Shown: positions 16,830 through 25,748 of the stretch, in pieces | Layout of the letters: the number at the start of each line of letters is the position of its first letter | How positions within the stretch are numbered: position 1 is the stretch's first letter | DNA from: Granulicella rosea | GTDB lineage: Bacteria > Acidobacteriota > Terriglobia > Terriglobales > Acidobacteriaceae | Length of the DNA stretch: 64,000 bases | Direction of reading: 5' to 3' | Assembly (NCBI RefSeq): GCF_900188085.1 | Contig: NZ_FZOU01000003.1 | Location: forward strand, 434,001-498,000 | Program-made: the position numbers and the translations under genes | The notes under the pieces: generated by a model | Database searches by the model: none | What the model saw: only the letters and a program-made list of their open reading frames with translations | Told to the model about the DNA's origin: nothing

Positions 16830-17743
16830 TGGCGAAGGCGAAAGAGATTGCGGCGCTGCTGGGTTCGACGACCGGTGTGCCGGAGACGAAGATCGCGAGG
16901 TTGGCGAGCATCGACGATGCGACCGCCGACGCGGTGGTCTTTGCGACCGATAAGGCCGCGCTGGCGCTGGCGTTGGGGTCAACTGCTGGCTTGATTCTGG
17001 CGAGCGCTGGCTCCGGCGCTGAAGATGCGAGGGTGATCGAGACCGCTGCTCCCCGGCTTGCGTTTGCGCGGGTCTATCAGGCGTTCTTCGCGCCGGCACG
17101 GCTGGGCTATGTGCATCCGACGGCGATTGTAGAGCAGGGCGTCACCATCGGCGAGCGCTGTTGGATTGGGCCGTATGCCGTGCTGTCGAGCGGCGTCAGT
17201 CTTGGAAGCGAGTGCAGGATTGAGGCCGGCGTCACGATCTATCCGGGCACAACGCTGGGCGACCGCGTGACGGTGAAGGCCGGCGCGGTGCTGGGATCGA
17301 CGGGCTTCGGCTTCGCGCGCGATGCGGCGACCGGGGAGTACATCGGCTTCCCACAGGTTGGGACGCTGGCGATCGAGGATGACGTGGAGATCGGCGCGAA
17401 CACGACCATCGACCGAGGCGCGCTGGGCGAGACCCGCATCTGTAAGGGCGCGAAGATCGACAACCTTGTCCACATCGCGCACAACTGCCGCATCGGGCGG
17501 AACGTGGTGATCGCGGCGCAGACGGGCATCTCGGGGTCGAGCGTGGTGGAGGACGGAGCGATCCTCGGCGGGCAGGTAGGCATCGGCGAGCATGCTACGG
17601 TGGGGGCTGGCGTGATCCTGGGCGGAGGCGCGGGCGTACTGAGCGGCAAGAAGATGCGTGGGCCGGGCGAGGTCTTCTGGGGCCGGCCGGCGCGGCCGCT
17701 GAAGGAATATCTGCGCGATCTGGCGCGGTTGAAGCACAGGTAG
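16829..17743 (+). CDS. lpxD: UDP-3-O-(3-hydroxyacyl)glucosamine N-acyltransferase
   Basis: 304 residues, somewhat shorter than E. coli LpxD (341). It adds the second hydroxyacyl chain to UDP-glucosamine in lipid A synthesis. A long left-handed helix of hexapeptide repeats starts near residue 95 ([20 protein letters not shown]). The family signature [10 protein letters not shown] and the catalytic histidine region [15 protein letters not shown] are present. The N-terminal ~90 residues are divergent. Starts at the ATG overlapping the previous stop (TGATG). The next gene begins 4 bases after its stop. Confidence 0.92.
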   Translation: MAKAKEIAALLGSTTGVPETKIARLASIDDATADAVVFATDKAALALALGSTAGLILASAGSGAEDARVIETAAPRLAFARVYQAFFAPARLGYVHPTAIVEQGVTIGERCWIGPYAVLSSGVSLGSECRIEAGVTIYPGTTLGDRVTVKAGAVLGSTGFGFARDAATGEYIGFPQVGTLAIEDDVEIGANTTIDRGALGETRICKGAKIDNLVHIAHNCRIGRNVVIAAQTGISGSSVVEDGAILGGQVGIGEHATVGAGVILGGGAGVLSGKKMRGPGEVFWGRPARPLKEYLRDLARLKHR

Positions 17744-17747
17744 ACAT

Positions 17748-18371
17748 ATGGCGATCGTGGTCGTAGGCGGACACACCCGGAATATCGGCAAGACAAGCGT
17801 CGTGGCGGGCATCATTGCAGCCATGCCGGAGCTGCGCTGGACCGCGTTCAAGATTACGCAGTTCGGGCACGGCGTCTGCTCGGCCAACGGCGAGGCCTGC
17901 GACTGCGAGACCGCCGAGCACACCATCGCAATCAGCGAAGAGCGCGAACGCGAGAGCGGCACGGACAGCTCGCGCTACCTCGCTGCGGGCGCGATGCGGT
18001 CGCTGTGGGTGCGGACCCGGCAGGGGCAGCTTGCCGAGGCGATGCCGCGCATCCGGCAGGAGATGACGAAGGCGGAGAATGTCATCCTGGAGTCGAACAG
18101 CGTGCTGCGCTTCCTGAAGCCGGATCTGTTTATCAGTGTGCTGGACCCCGCGACGGCGGACTTCAAGGCCTCGGCGAAGGCGTATCTCGACCGCGCGGAT
18201 GCGGTGGTGCTGCCGGAGGGCGAGGTTGGCTCGCCGGAGTGGGAAGGCGTCTCGCTGCGGCTGATCGCACATGCGCAGCGATTTACCATGCGGCCTCCGC
18301 TTTACTGCAGTGAAGAGCTTGCAGCGTATGTTCGAGGGCGACTTATGGCGGGAGCTAAGAGAATAGCTTAG
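17748..18371 (+). CDS. MobB-like P-loop NTPase
   Basis: 207 residues. Walker A is GGHTRNIGKTS (residues 7-17). GTDSSRYLAAGAM (about 70-82) resembles the conserved DSxRxxxAGA region of MobB, and VILESNS sits where MobB has its Walker B-like EG segment. A cysteine group CSANGEACDC (about 44-53) could bind metal and is not typical of MobB. It is 4 bases downstream of lpxD, so it belongs to the lipid A operon by position. No LpxK signature is seen, so it is not the missing lipid A kinase on this evidence. A role in molybdenum cofactor delivery or in envelope synthesis are both open. Confidence 0.7.
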   Translation: MAIVVVGGHTRNIGKTSVVAGIIAAMPELRWTAFKITQFGHGVCSANGEACDCETAEHTIAISEERERESGTDSSRYLAAGAMRSLWVRTRQGQLAEAMPRIRQEMTKAENVILESNSVLRFLKPDLFISVLDPATADFKASAKAYLDRADAVVLPEGEVGSPEWEGVSLRLIAHAQRFTMRPPLYCSEELAAYVRGRLMAGAKRIA

Positions 18372-18446
18372 AGCGATAAGTTCTTCGGCGGTCGAGCTGT
18401 AAGTGATGCTTCAGTTCATTGCTTTTCAAAATGAGTTACAAAATGC

Positions 18447-18488
18447 AAAGACTCCAGCCGGAAGGGACTGGAGTCTCTGTATTTTTTT
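18447..18488. terminator. bidirectional terminator
   Basis: AGACTCCAG (18449-18457) and CTGGAGTCT (18468-18476) make a 9-bp stem; T runs lie on the plus side (18481-18488) and a TTTGCATTTTGT stretch on the minus side. It separates the convergent MobB-like and ferritin-like genes. Confidence 0.7.
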
Positions 18489-18500
18489 GTAAGTCCTGCT

Positions 18501-19535
18501 TTATTTGAAGAGGCCGTTCATACCGGCGGGGTAGAAGACTCCGGTGGCGGGACTCTTGACTGCGCCGTTCGCGACAGCGCCGCCGCCGGTGACGATGTTC
18601 AGCACCTGCGTGGTGTTGCGCGAGAACGCAATGACGTTGGTCTGGTCGGCATCGGTCAGGCGAGTTGCGGTTGCGGTGGAGCCGCCCGCGCCGAGTGCGC
18701 CCGTGGTGAAGGTTGCGAGACCGAAGTCATCGGGGTTGGTGTCGTAGGTGCCGCCCGATGCGCCAAGCAGCGCGGCGTTTGAAAGCGTCGCACGCAGGTT
18801 GGAGATGAGCGTGGTGTAAGAGCCCGCGCCGGTGTTGGTCGGATCGAGCGTGTTGATGGTGGTGCGAACGAGGCCGGCGTGATAGGCCTCAACGCTGAGG
18901 ATACCCGCGGCGGCGCTCAGGTTGCCGGCCGAGGTAAGCAGCGATGCCGCGCCATGGTAAGCCGTGACGCCTACGTCCTCGAAGACGTATGCGCCGACGA
19001 GAAAGTTTACGTCGCTCGTGTAAGGAGAGTAGGAGGCGCCGCCGGGAATGTTCGCCGCGGTAGCAAGCGTCTGCCACGAGGTGCCCAGGTTGATGGCCGG
19101 CTGGGGAACCGCTGCGCTGCCCAGAGCCTTCTGCAGGAAGAGGACGTGCTTGCCCTCTTCAATGGCGGTCTCGATCGCATAAGATGCCGCCGAGACAGTT
19201 GTGAAGGGGACCTTCGAGCCGCCGGAGACGGTACCCGCCGTGCCGACGGACGAGCCGGTGATGGGAATGCCCGCGGAAGGCGCGCCCGCTGCAATCGCCG
19301 CCGCATTCGGGGTGTTGATGGTGCATCCGAAGGCCGCGAGGTAGTAGAAGTTTGCCTCGAGGAATTCGAGGTTGAGCGCGAAGTTGAGAATGTCCGCGTC
19401 GGTGTATGTGGTTGCAGCCTGTGCCTTGGATGTGCCAAGCACCAGGCCGCCGAGAGCGGTTGCGCCAAGCGTCAGCAGCTTGCGGCGGCTCTTGACGATA
19501 ACATCGTCCAGTATCTGAGTTTCGAGGTTTGCCAT
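18501..19535 (-). CDS. Tat-exported ferritin-like domain protein
   Basis: 344 residues. A twin-arginine-like signal (SRRKLLTLGATALGGLVLG) precedes a Ferritin_2-type four-helix bundle. Candidate iron-ligand helices: ILNFALNLEFLEANFY, AIEEGKHVLFLQKALG, VFEDVGVTAYHGAASLL and ILSVEAYHAGLVRT, each with conserved Glu/His. The family includes desiccation-related (PCC13-62-like) proteins; activity is unknown. It lies 24 bases after the paralogous gene and is probably co-transcribed with it. It lacks a lipobox, unlike its partner. The C-terminus ends in the shared motif GVFYPAGMNGLF. Confidence 0.85.
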   Translation of the reverse strand: MANLETQILDDVIVKSRRKLLTLGATALGGLVLGTSKAQAATTYTDADILNFALNLEFLEANFYYLAAFGCTINTPNAAAIAAGAPSAGIPITGSSVGTAGTVSGGSKVPFTTVSAASYAIETAIEEGKHVLFLQKALGSAAVPQPAINLGTSWQTLATAANIPGGASYSPYTSDVNFLVGAYVFEDVGVTAYHGAASLLTSAGNLSAAAGILSVEAYHAGLVRTTINTLDPTNTGAGSYTTLISNLRATLSNAALLGASGGTYDTNPDDFGLATFTTGALGAGGSTATATRLTDADQTNVIAFSRNTTQVLNIVTGGGAVANGAVKSPATGVFYPAGMNGLFK

Positions 19536-19559
19536 GGAAGTGATCCGTCCTTCTGCCGC

Positions 19560-20606
19560 TTAGGCTGTTGTGGTCGCGAAGATGCTGTTGGTGCCGTTGG
19601 GGAAGAAGCCGCCCTTAGCCACGCCAACAGTCGCGGAGCCATACACGATGTGGTGAACTTGGTTGACATTGCGTGCGAAGCCGATCGCGGACGTGGAGTC
19701 CGCCGCGACGATCGCGCTGGGCGTGGTCACCGAGGTGGGCACGGTGAGCAGCGTCTCGACCGAGGTGGAAGAGCCTGCGGCGCCGGTGTTCCCGGTGCCT
19801 GTGCTGCCCGCGCCGGAGTTGCCCACCGTGAGCGTTGCACGCAGAGCCGCAACCTGGTTCGCGATGCCAACGTAGGGATAAGCCGTGGAGGTCGGCGTGG
19901 TTGCGCCAGCTGCGATGGCGCGGCCGGTAAGCGCCGTACGTACATAGCCTGCGTGATAGGCCTCGACGGCGAGGATACCCGCAGCTGCGTTGAGATAGCC
20001 TGCGGTCACGCCCGCGGCGGAGATAAGAGGAGCGGCGCCGGCATAGGCAGTGACGCCTACATCCTCAAAGATGAACGCGCCGATGAGGAAGGCGTCGAAG
20101 CTGGCGAAGGGGCTGAAGGTCGAACCACCCGTAATGCCGGCCGCGGTAGCAAGCGGAGCAAAGAAGGAGAGGTCGATCGAAGGCATGGGAACAGCGGCGG
20201 ACCCAAGCGCGGCGCGGAGGAAACGAACGTGCTCTTGCTCTTCGTAGGCGATTTCGCTGATGATCTGCTGCTGCTGTGCGGTGGTTCCCGCGACGAGGCC
20301 TGCGTTGCCCACCGTGACCGTGCCGACGGTGTACTTGCCGGTGTAGCCGGAGGGAGCAACCGTGTCCGCCGTGGCAAGACCCTTACCTGTCGCCGCATAG
20401 AGATAGAACTGCGCTTCGAGATACTCGAGGTTCAGTGCGAAGTTCAGCACATCCAGGTCGGTGTAAGTCGATGAGGTGACAGGAGCCGCGACTGAGCCGC
20501 TGTCGCTGCATCCGGCAAGGACGGATGCAGCGCCGAGTGCGCCGGCGCCAGCCATAAAGTTGCGTCGAGAGACGCCTTTGTTATACAGCTTTTCGAGTGT
20601 GTCCAC
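19560..20606 (-). CDS. Tat-exported ferritin-like lipoprotein
   Basis: 348 residues from a GTG at 20606, chosen because GGAGAGG lies 7 bases upstream; the ATG-type start at 20693 has no such site. Twin-arginine signal SRRNFMAGAGALGAASVLAGC with a lipobox, then the same ferritin-like bundle as the downstream gene (LNFALNLEYLEAQFYLYAA, EIAYEEQEHVRFLRAALG, FIFEDVGVTAYAGAAPL, ILAVEAYHAGYVRTAL). The C-terminus has GGFFPNGTNSIF, parallel to the partner. The pair looks like a tandem duplication with divergent membrane attachment. Confidence 0.86.
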   Translation of the reverse strand: MDTLEKLYNKGVSRRNFMAGAGALGAASVLAGCSDSGSVAAPVTSSTYTDLDVLNFALNLEYLEAQFYLYAATGKGLATADTVAPSGYTGKYTVGTVTVGNAGLVAGTTAQQQQIISEIAYEEQEHVRFLRAALGSAAVPMPSIDLSFFAPLATAAGITGGSTFSPFASFDAFLIGAFIFEDVGVTAYAGAAPLISAAGVTAGYLNAAAGILAVEAYHAGYVRTALTGRAIAAGATTPTSTAYPYVGIANQVAALRATLTVGNSGAGSTGTGNTGAAGSSTSVETLLTVPTSVTTPSAIVAADSTSAIGFARNVNQVHHIVYGSATVGVAKGGFFPNGTNSIFATTTA

Positions 20607-20918
20607 GTCGTTACCTCTCCAGTTGTTACGTTTGTTGCAGCCTTCGTATCTTGAACACGCCAGCGAATAACATTTGGATTGGAATAAGTGCAAAAGTTAT
20701 TTCCGCTGACACATAGGTCGACTCCACCAAAGAAAAGACAAAGCAGTGCCATACGCATCGTGCGATACGTTGAAAGAGATCAAACTGAGTTACAAATTGA
20801 ATCCGGTCTTATCTTGGCGAACGGGACTTGTGATTCCTGAAGCGGCGCGCGGGGTTGCTCGTCCGGCCATCTAGATGACAAGACTTGATGGCATCAACAA
20901 AGTGGACGGTTAGTCGAT
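20607..20918 (-). other. 312-base gap: ferritin-like operon upstream region
   Basis: No gene is seen. It must hold the promoter of the ferritin-like pair. At its lower-gene end an inverted repeat CCATCTAGAT (20867-20876) / ATCTAGATGG (20917-20926) overlaps the stop of the BshB1-like gene and may be a weak transcription end. Confidence 0.4.
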
Positions 20919-21638
20919 CTAGATGGACTGAACGGGCAGGGCCATGAGGTCGTCGACGAGCGCGACCTCTTTCTGAACGAAGGGCTCCGCATAGCGCACG
21001 CCGGCGAGCAGGCCGTAATGGCGCGCGCTGGCGAAGGTGCGTTCGCGAATCTCCTCTTCGGGCACGAAGAGGCCGCCGCCCTGCGGCTGGTTCCCGTACT
21101 GCGACCGGTATGCCAGCAGGGAGGCCAGACGCGTCTCCATATACGGCGTGATGTCGACGACCAGCGTGGGCCGGACATCCGCATAGAGCGATGCGTAAAG
21201 GATCTTGTAGGGCCGGTGAGGCTTGGCGTCGGGGTCGCCGGGGGTGACGACCTTGCTGAGACCTGCAACGAAGCAGGCCTCGTAGCCAAGCGTGGCCGAG
21301 GTGTAGTGATCCGGATGGCGGCCCTGCCAGTAGGGCAGAATGACCACGCGGGGACGCAGCCGGCGCAGGACCGCGGCGATCTTCAGCCGGTTCTCAAGCG
21401 TGTTCTGGACGTTCCCGTCGGGCAGGTCGAGCGCCTCGCGGTGGGTGACGTTCAGGATGCGGGCGGCCTCAGTTGCCTCGGCCAGCCGCTCGGCGGCGGT
21501 TCCGCGTGTGCCGGATTCGCCCTGCGTCAGGTCCAGGATGCCGGTGCGCCAGCCGCGTGCATGCATGGCCAGCAGCGTGCCGCCGCAGGTCTGTTCGACG
21601 TCGTCCCGATGCGCGGCGATGGCAAGAATGTCGACCAT
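20919..21638 (-). CDS. bshB1: BshB1-type N-acetylglucosaminyl-malate deacetylase
   Basis: 239 residues of the LmbE-like/PIG-L family. Matches BshB1, which removes the acetyl group from GlcNAc-malate in bacillithiol synthesis. Zinc motif AHRDDVE (usual form AHPDD or AHADD), the second-ligand region GRHPDHYTSA, and the LRPRVVILPYWQ and ARHYGLLAGVRYAEPF segments resemble the Bacillus enzyme. The ATG at 21638 is preferred to a TTG at 21653; neither has a clear ribosome site. No bshA or bshC is in the window. Other PIG-L deacetylases are the main alternative. Confidence 0.85.
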   Translation of the reverse strand: MVDILAIAAHRDDVEQTCGGTLLAMHARGWRTGILDLTQGESGTRGTAAERLAEATEAARILNVTHREALDLPDGNVQNTLENRLKIAAVLRRLRPRVVILPYWQGRHPDHYTSATLGYEACFVAGLSKVVTPGDPDAKPHRPYKILYASLYADVRPTLVVDITPYMETRLASLLAYRSQYGNQPQGGGLFVPEEEIRERTFASARHYGLLAGVRYAEPFVQKEVALVDDLMALPVQSI

Positions 21639-21663
21639 AGAGAGAGGGAGCAAGAAAACAGGG

Positions 21664-21712
21664 ACCAGGGAATGGCGCTGCGGAAGCAGCTTCTATTCCC
21701 CAATCCCTGGTT
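21664..21712 (-). terminator. possible terminator of the 514-residue lipoprotein gene
   Basis: ACCAGGGA and TCCCTGGT arms enclose a GCTGC/GCAGC hairpin. It is downstream of the lipoprotein gene on the minus strand; no strong T tract. Confidence 0.4.
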
Positions 21713-21720
21713 CTACGTGA

Positions 21721-23265
21721 TTAGTCCGCGGTGTTCGTCACGGCATCCATGTACGCCACGTCGAGCGCCGTACCCTGCACCGAGATGTTGGCGTTGTTGA
21801 TCTCGGAGCCGTCGGTGGTGTTGAAGGCGTGTACCTGGCCGCCGTATGCGGTGTAGACCTTGTGGAAGTTCTGCACCCAGCACAGGCCGGTCAGCGAGCC
21901 GTAGTAGAACTGGTTGTTGTCGAGGTTCGGATAGGGAACAACAGCGCTGGTTCCGGTCACTGCGTTTGGAATGATCTGCGTCGTCATGCTGGTCGTCGAG
22001 GTCGCCAGCTTCACCATGGTCAGGCAGTTGTAGTTCGCGGCCTGCGAGGTGACGCCCAGCGACGCCTGGTAGGCGCGCTCGCCGGTCGAGCAGGCCTGCG
22101 AGCCAACCCAGAGTGTGTTGTCGTCGGCGAAGAGCATCTTGCTGTGCGAGCCGTCGGAGATGGCGACCGGAGTACCCGGAACCTGCGTCGACAGCGGCAT
22201 GACGGTCAGCATGCCGGCGAAACGGCCGTCGGTCTGCTGCTGCTGGCCTGCCATGTAGAGGTTCGTACCGTCGGAGATCATTGTGGTTACGCCGCCGGGA
22301 ATGGCGATCGAGGGCGAGTCGACCTTCTGCGAGGGCGAGGCGACGGTCGGGATCACGTCGACCGTGAGCGAGCCGGTTGAAAACGGCGTGATGCTGGCGC
22401 TCGACCCCGGCAGCGTCGCGGGCGCAGTGCCGCCGCACTCGGTGCCGCAGTTGATGACGTAGGCGGTCGAGCCGTCGAGCGAGAAGTAGGCGTTGGAAGG
22501 CCGGTTCAGCGTATTGTTCGTGGGTACGGGCACGACGCAGTAGACCGGCAGAATGTAGGGCTGGCAGTCGACCGCACCCGGCGGGAAGAGCGGATTGGTC
22601 GCGCCGGGGGTGGTGTTATAGACCTGGTTGGTGTTCAACTTCACGACGCGATAGAGGGCGTTCGAGTTGCGCACCATGGCCAGGGCGATGGTGTTGCCGG
22701 TGTTCTCGACGACCTTGTAGACGTTCGGCAGGTTCAACACGAAGGTCCGGCCGAGGCTGTTGTCGATGACGACCAGTGCGCCGGCGGTCTCGACCGCGCC
22801 GAAGAGGCGGCTATCGTCCTGCGCCACGGCGATCGATGTGGAGACGCCACCGAAGCTGCCGGCGCTGCCCAGGCTGGCCTCCGTGCCGTAGTTGATCGAG
22901 GCAAGCGAACCGTCGGTCGACGAGTACACATAGCCGCGGGTCTGCTCTGGGTAGTTGATGATCAGGCTGGGATACGCGCCGCTATAGCCCGAGATGGAGA
23001 ACGACGGGATTGTGTTCTCGACGTTGCTGCGGATGTCGCGGTACCCGTCCAGAATCGCCAGGGCGCCCTGCGCTCCGTTCACTGTGATGGAGACCATGAC
23101 GCGCTCTTGCAGCTTGCTCGGCGGCACGGGCCGGCCGGCGAAGTTGTACTCCGGGAAGCTGTAATACTTATTGCCGCCACACGAGGTAAGCGAAAGCGCT
23201 ACGAGAGCCAGGAGAAGGCCGCGCGCTGAGAGTGCGGTGAGGCTGCAGGACTTGAACAATTTCAA
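21721..23265 (-). CDS. large beta-propeller-like lipoprotein, hypothetical
   Basis: 514 residues from a TTG at 23265 with GGAG 9 bases upstream; a TTG at 23280 would add five residues. The signal peptide ends in a lipobox LSLTSC followed by GGN. The body contains repeated short phrases of the surface-propeller type: AILDGYRDIRSN, GYVYSSTDGSLASINYG, YFSLDGSTAYVINCG, ISDGTNLYMAGQQQQ, HSKMLFADDNTLWVG. Four to six cysteines in the middle may pair. No catalytic motif; function unknown. It appears to be a single-gene unit. Confidence 0.75.
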   Translation of the reverse strand: MKLFKSCSLTALSARGLLLALVALSLTSCGGNKYYSFPEYNFAGRPVPPSKLQERVMVSITVNGAQGALAILDGYRDIRSNVENTIPSFSISGYSGAYPSLIINYPEQTRGYVYSSTDGSLASINYGTEASLGSAGSFGGVSTSIAVAQDDSRLFGAVETAGALVVIDNSLGRTFVLNLPNVYKVVENTGNTIALAMVRNSNALYRVVKLNTNQVYNTTPGATNPLFPPGAVDCQPYILPVYCVVPVPTNNTLNRPSNAYFSLDGSTAYVINCGTECGGTAPATLPGSSASITPFSTGSLTVDVIPTVASPSQKVDSPSIAIPGGVTTMISDGTNLYMAGQQQQTDGRFAGMLTVMPLSTQVPGTPVAISDGSHSKMLFADDNTLWVGSQACSTGERAYQASLGVTSQAANYNCLTMVKLATSTTSMTTQIIPNAVTGTSAVVPYPNLDNNQFYYGSLTGLCWVQNFHKVYTAYGGQVHAFNTTDGSEINNANISVQGTALDVAYMDAVTNTAD

Positions 23266-23417
23266 CGTGAACGACTCCAAACGTGCGCGCTGCGGCGTAA
23301 TTTCTGCCAGCGGGGACTAGGCCGAGTATACCAAAGGACTCAAGGGCTAAACATTGGACGCTTCGCCCACCCACTTCGGAAGCAGAGGGTTTTGACCAAC
23401 GACGCCGGTGGCTTAGG

Positions 23418-25418
23418 ATGGATAGGTTGGAGCCGATGCGCCAGGGCGCCGGTTCGATGGGTAGGGAGATGATGGCGACAGCGGTCGAGACTGTGGAAAA
23501 AGACGGGCAAAATGAGGGTCAGGGGCGATTCCAGAGCTCTTTTGGAAGGCTGTTCGCCGCCGCCGCCGCGCTGCGCGGCAGGACGATCCTGTGCGACGGC
23601 GCCATGGGCTCGATGCTCTATGGCTGCGGCATCTTTATCAATCGCTGCTACGACGAACTGAATCTCTCGCAGCCCGAGGTCGTTCGCGGCGTCCATAACG
23701 AGTATCTGCAGGCCGGTGCGGCGGTGATCGAGACGAACACCTTCGGCGCGAATGCCGTCCGGCTGAAGCGCTACGGGCTCGAAGAGAAGGTCCACGAGAT
23801 CAACCGCGCGGGCGCCGGGATTGCGCGCGCGTGCGTCGAGGCGCACCGCGAGAAGATGGCCTCGGAGGCGTATGTCGCCGGGGCGATCGGCTCGCTGGGC
23901 GTGCGGGTCGGTGCGGATGGCGAGCTTTCGGCGGATGACGCCTACGCGGCTTTTGCCGCTCAGATTCGCGGTCTGGCCGAGGGCGGGCCGGGCGTGGGCG
24001 CCGACCTGTTGATCGTCGAGACGATGATGTCGCTGGCCGAGGCCGAGCAGGCGATCCGCGCGGCCAAGTCCGAGGCGCCGGAGTTGCCTCTGATCGTTAT
24101 GATGACGGTCGATGAGCGGAGCAACTGTCTCGACGGGTCGACCGCCGAGGTTGCCGCGGAGCGCCTGACCGCCTGGGGCGCGGACGCCGTGGGCTGCAAC
24201 TGCAGCTCCGGCCCGGTGGTCGTGCTGGCGGCGATCGAGCGCATGCGCTCCGCCACGACGCTGCCGCTGGCCGCGATGCCGAACGCCGGCACGCCGCGCC
24301 AGGTGGACGGACGCAGCATCTATCTGGACTCGCCCGAGTACATGGCGAGCTTCGCGAAGAAGTTTGTGAAGGCTGGCGCGACCATCGTTGGCGGCTGCTG
24401 CGGCACGACGCCGCAGCATATCAAGGCCATGCGCGGCGCGCTGCGTGCGCTGGAGGCGCAGGAGGTTGGGGTCGAAAGCGTCAAGGCCGGGCCTGCTCCA
24501 AACGCCAGGCCGGGCATCGAGCCGCCGCCCTTGAAAGACCGCTCGCTGATCGGCTCGCTGATCGCAGGCAAGAAGTTCGTGACGATGGTCGAGATCGTGC
24601 CGCCGAAGGGCATCGACTGCACCCGCGAGCTTGAGGGCGCGGACGTGCTGCACAAGCTCGGCGTCCACGCCATCAATGTGCCGGATTCGCCCCGCGCCAG
24701 CGCCCGCATGAGCGCGCAGAGTCTGTGCGTGCAGATTCAGCAGAAGGTCGGCATCGAGACGATCCTGCACTACACCTGCCGCGACCGCAACATCCTCGGC
24801 ATGCAGGGCGACCTCATCGGGGCGTCGTCGATCGGGCTGAAGAATATTCTCTGCCTGACGGGCGACCCGCCGAAGATGGGCAGCTATCCGGATGCGACCG
24901 CCGTCTTTGACGTGGACGCGATCGGTCTGGTGAAGATCGTCGAAGGCCTGAATCACGGGCTCGATATCGGCGGCAATCCGATCGGCGCTTCGACGGGCTT
25001 CACCGTTTCGGTTGCGGCGAATCCCGGCGTGCCCGACATCGACAACGAGGTCCGCCGCTTCGCCGCGAAGGTCGAAGCGGGCGCGGAGTTCGGCATCACC
25101 CAGCCGGTCTTCGACCTGCGCCTGCTGGAGCAGTTCCTGCGGCGGATCGAGCAGTTCCGCATCCCGATCATCGCGGGCATCTGGCCGCTGACGAGCCTGA
25201 AGAACGCGGAGTTTATGAAGAACGACCTGAAGGTGTCGATGCCGACGGAGATCATGGCGCGAATGGCCGCCGCAGAGACACCCGAGGAGTCGCGCGAGGT
25301 CGGCATCGCCATCGCACGGGAGATGCTGGAGCAGTCGCGTGGTCATGTCCAGGGCGTGCAGGTCAGCGCGCCCTTCGGTAAGTACAAGGCCGCTGCCGAG
25401 GTTATTGGAGTTCTGTAA
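23418..25418 (+). CDS. bifunctional homocysteine S-methyltransferase / methylenetetrahydrofolate reductase
   Basis: 666 residues. The N-terminal half (about 50-350) is a zinc-dependent homocysteine methyltransferase: CDGAMGSMLY, VIETNTFGAN, and the zinc cysteines GCNCSSGP and VGGCCGTTP. The C-terminal half (about 370-660) is a 5,10-methylene-THF reductase: MVEIVPPKG, HYTCRDRNI, LCLTGDPPKMG, GITQPVFD. Fusion of the two resembles Bacillus YitJ and would make methionine from homocysteine. I keep the first ATG (GGTGG 6 bases upstream); later in-frame ATGs at 23457-23472 are possible. No SAM riboswitch is seen in the 150-base leader region. Confidence 0.92.
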   Translation: MDRLEPMRQGAGSMGREMMATAVETVEKDGQNEGQGRFQSSFGRLFAAAAALRGRTILCDGAMGSMLYGCGIFINRCYDELNLSQPEVVRGVHNEYLQAGAAVIETNTFGANAVRLKRYGLEEKVHEINRAGAGIARACVEAHREKMASEAYVAGAIGSLGVRVGADGELSADDAYAAFAAQIRGLAEGGPGVGADLLIVETMMSLAEAEQAIRAAKSEAPELPLIVMMTVDERSNCLDGSTAEVAAERLTAWGADAVGCNCSSGPVVVLAAIERMRSATTLPLAAMPNAGTPRQVDGRSIYLDSPEYMASFAKKFVKAGATIVGGCCGTTPQHIKAMRGALRALEAQEVGVESVKAGPAPNARPGIEPPPLKDRSLIGSLIAGKKFVTMVEIVPPKGIDCTRELEGADVLHKLGVHAINVPDSPRASARMSAQSLCVQIQQKVGIETILHYTCRDRNILGMQGDLIGASSIGLKNILCLTGDPPKMGSYPDATAVFDVDAIGLVKIVEGLNHGLDIGGNPIGASTGFTVSVAANPGVPDIDNEVRRFAAKVEAGAEFGITQPVFDLRLLEQFLRRIEQFRIPIIAGIWPLTSLKNAEFMKNDLKVSMPTEIMARMAAAETPEESREVGIAIAREMLEQSRGHVQGVQVSAPFGKYKAAAEVIGVL

Positions 25419-25430
25419 GGGGAGAGTGCT

Positions 25431-25709
25431 ATGGCGAGCTTTGAGGACAGGTTGACGGCGCTCGAGACGGTGGTGGAGCGGCTGGAGCGGGGCGAGCTGT
25501 CGCTGGAGGAGTCGGTGCGGCTGTTCGAGGAGGGCGTGACGCTCTCGAACGCCTGCAAGCTGGAGCTGGAGCGCGCCGAGGGCCGGATCCAGGTGCTGGT
25601 CGAAACCGAGGGCGGCGGCGTGCAGGTCGCCGAGATGGATATCGAGGACGCCTTCCCGGAGCAGGACGATCCGGACGAGGATGATCCTGAGGACGAGGAT
25701 GAAGAATGA
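25431..25709 (+). CDS. xseB: exodeoxyribonuclease VII small subunit
   Basis: 92 residues. XseB binds XseA to form exonuclease VII. The family signature is FEDRLTALETVVERLERGELSLEESVRLFEEG (residues 4-35), followed by a helical segment. The last 20 residues are almost all Asp/Glu (DDPDEDDPEDEDEE), longer than in many homologues. AGGGGAGAG precedes the ATG. It is 12 bases after the methyltransferase/MTHFR gene and xseA is not adjacent, which is unusual. Confidence 0.92.
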   Translation: MASFEDRLTALETVVERLERGELSLEESVRLFEEGVTLSNACKLELERAEGRIQVLVETEGGGVQVAEMDIEDAFPEQDDPDEDDPEDEDEE

Positions 25710-25748
25710 AGGCGCTGCCGGCTTAGAGCTTCATGCGGTGAGCTGTAA

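Noticed and set aside
23281..23417. Possible SAM riboswitch before the methionine gene
   Set aside because: The region has no conserved SAM-I/II core that I can see and is short.
23340..25346. 668-codon frame opposite the methyltransferase/MTHFR gene
   Set aside because: His/Arg-rich shadow composition and no start-site support.
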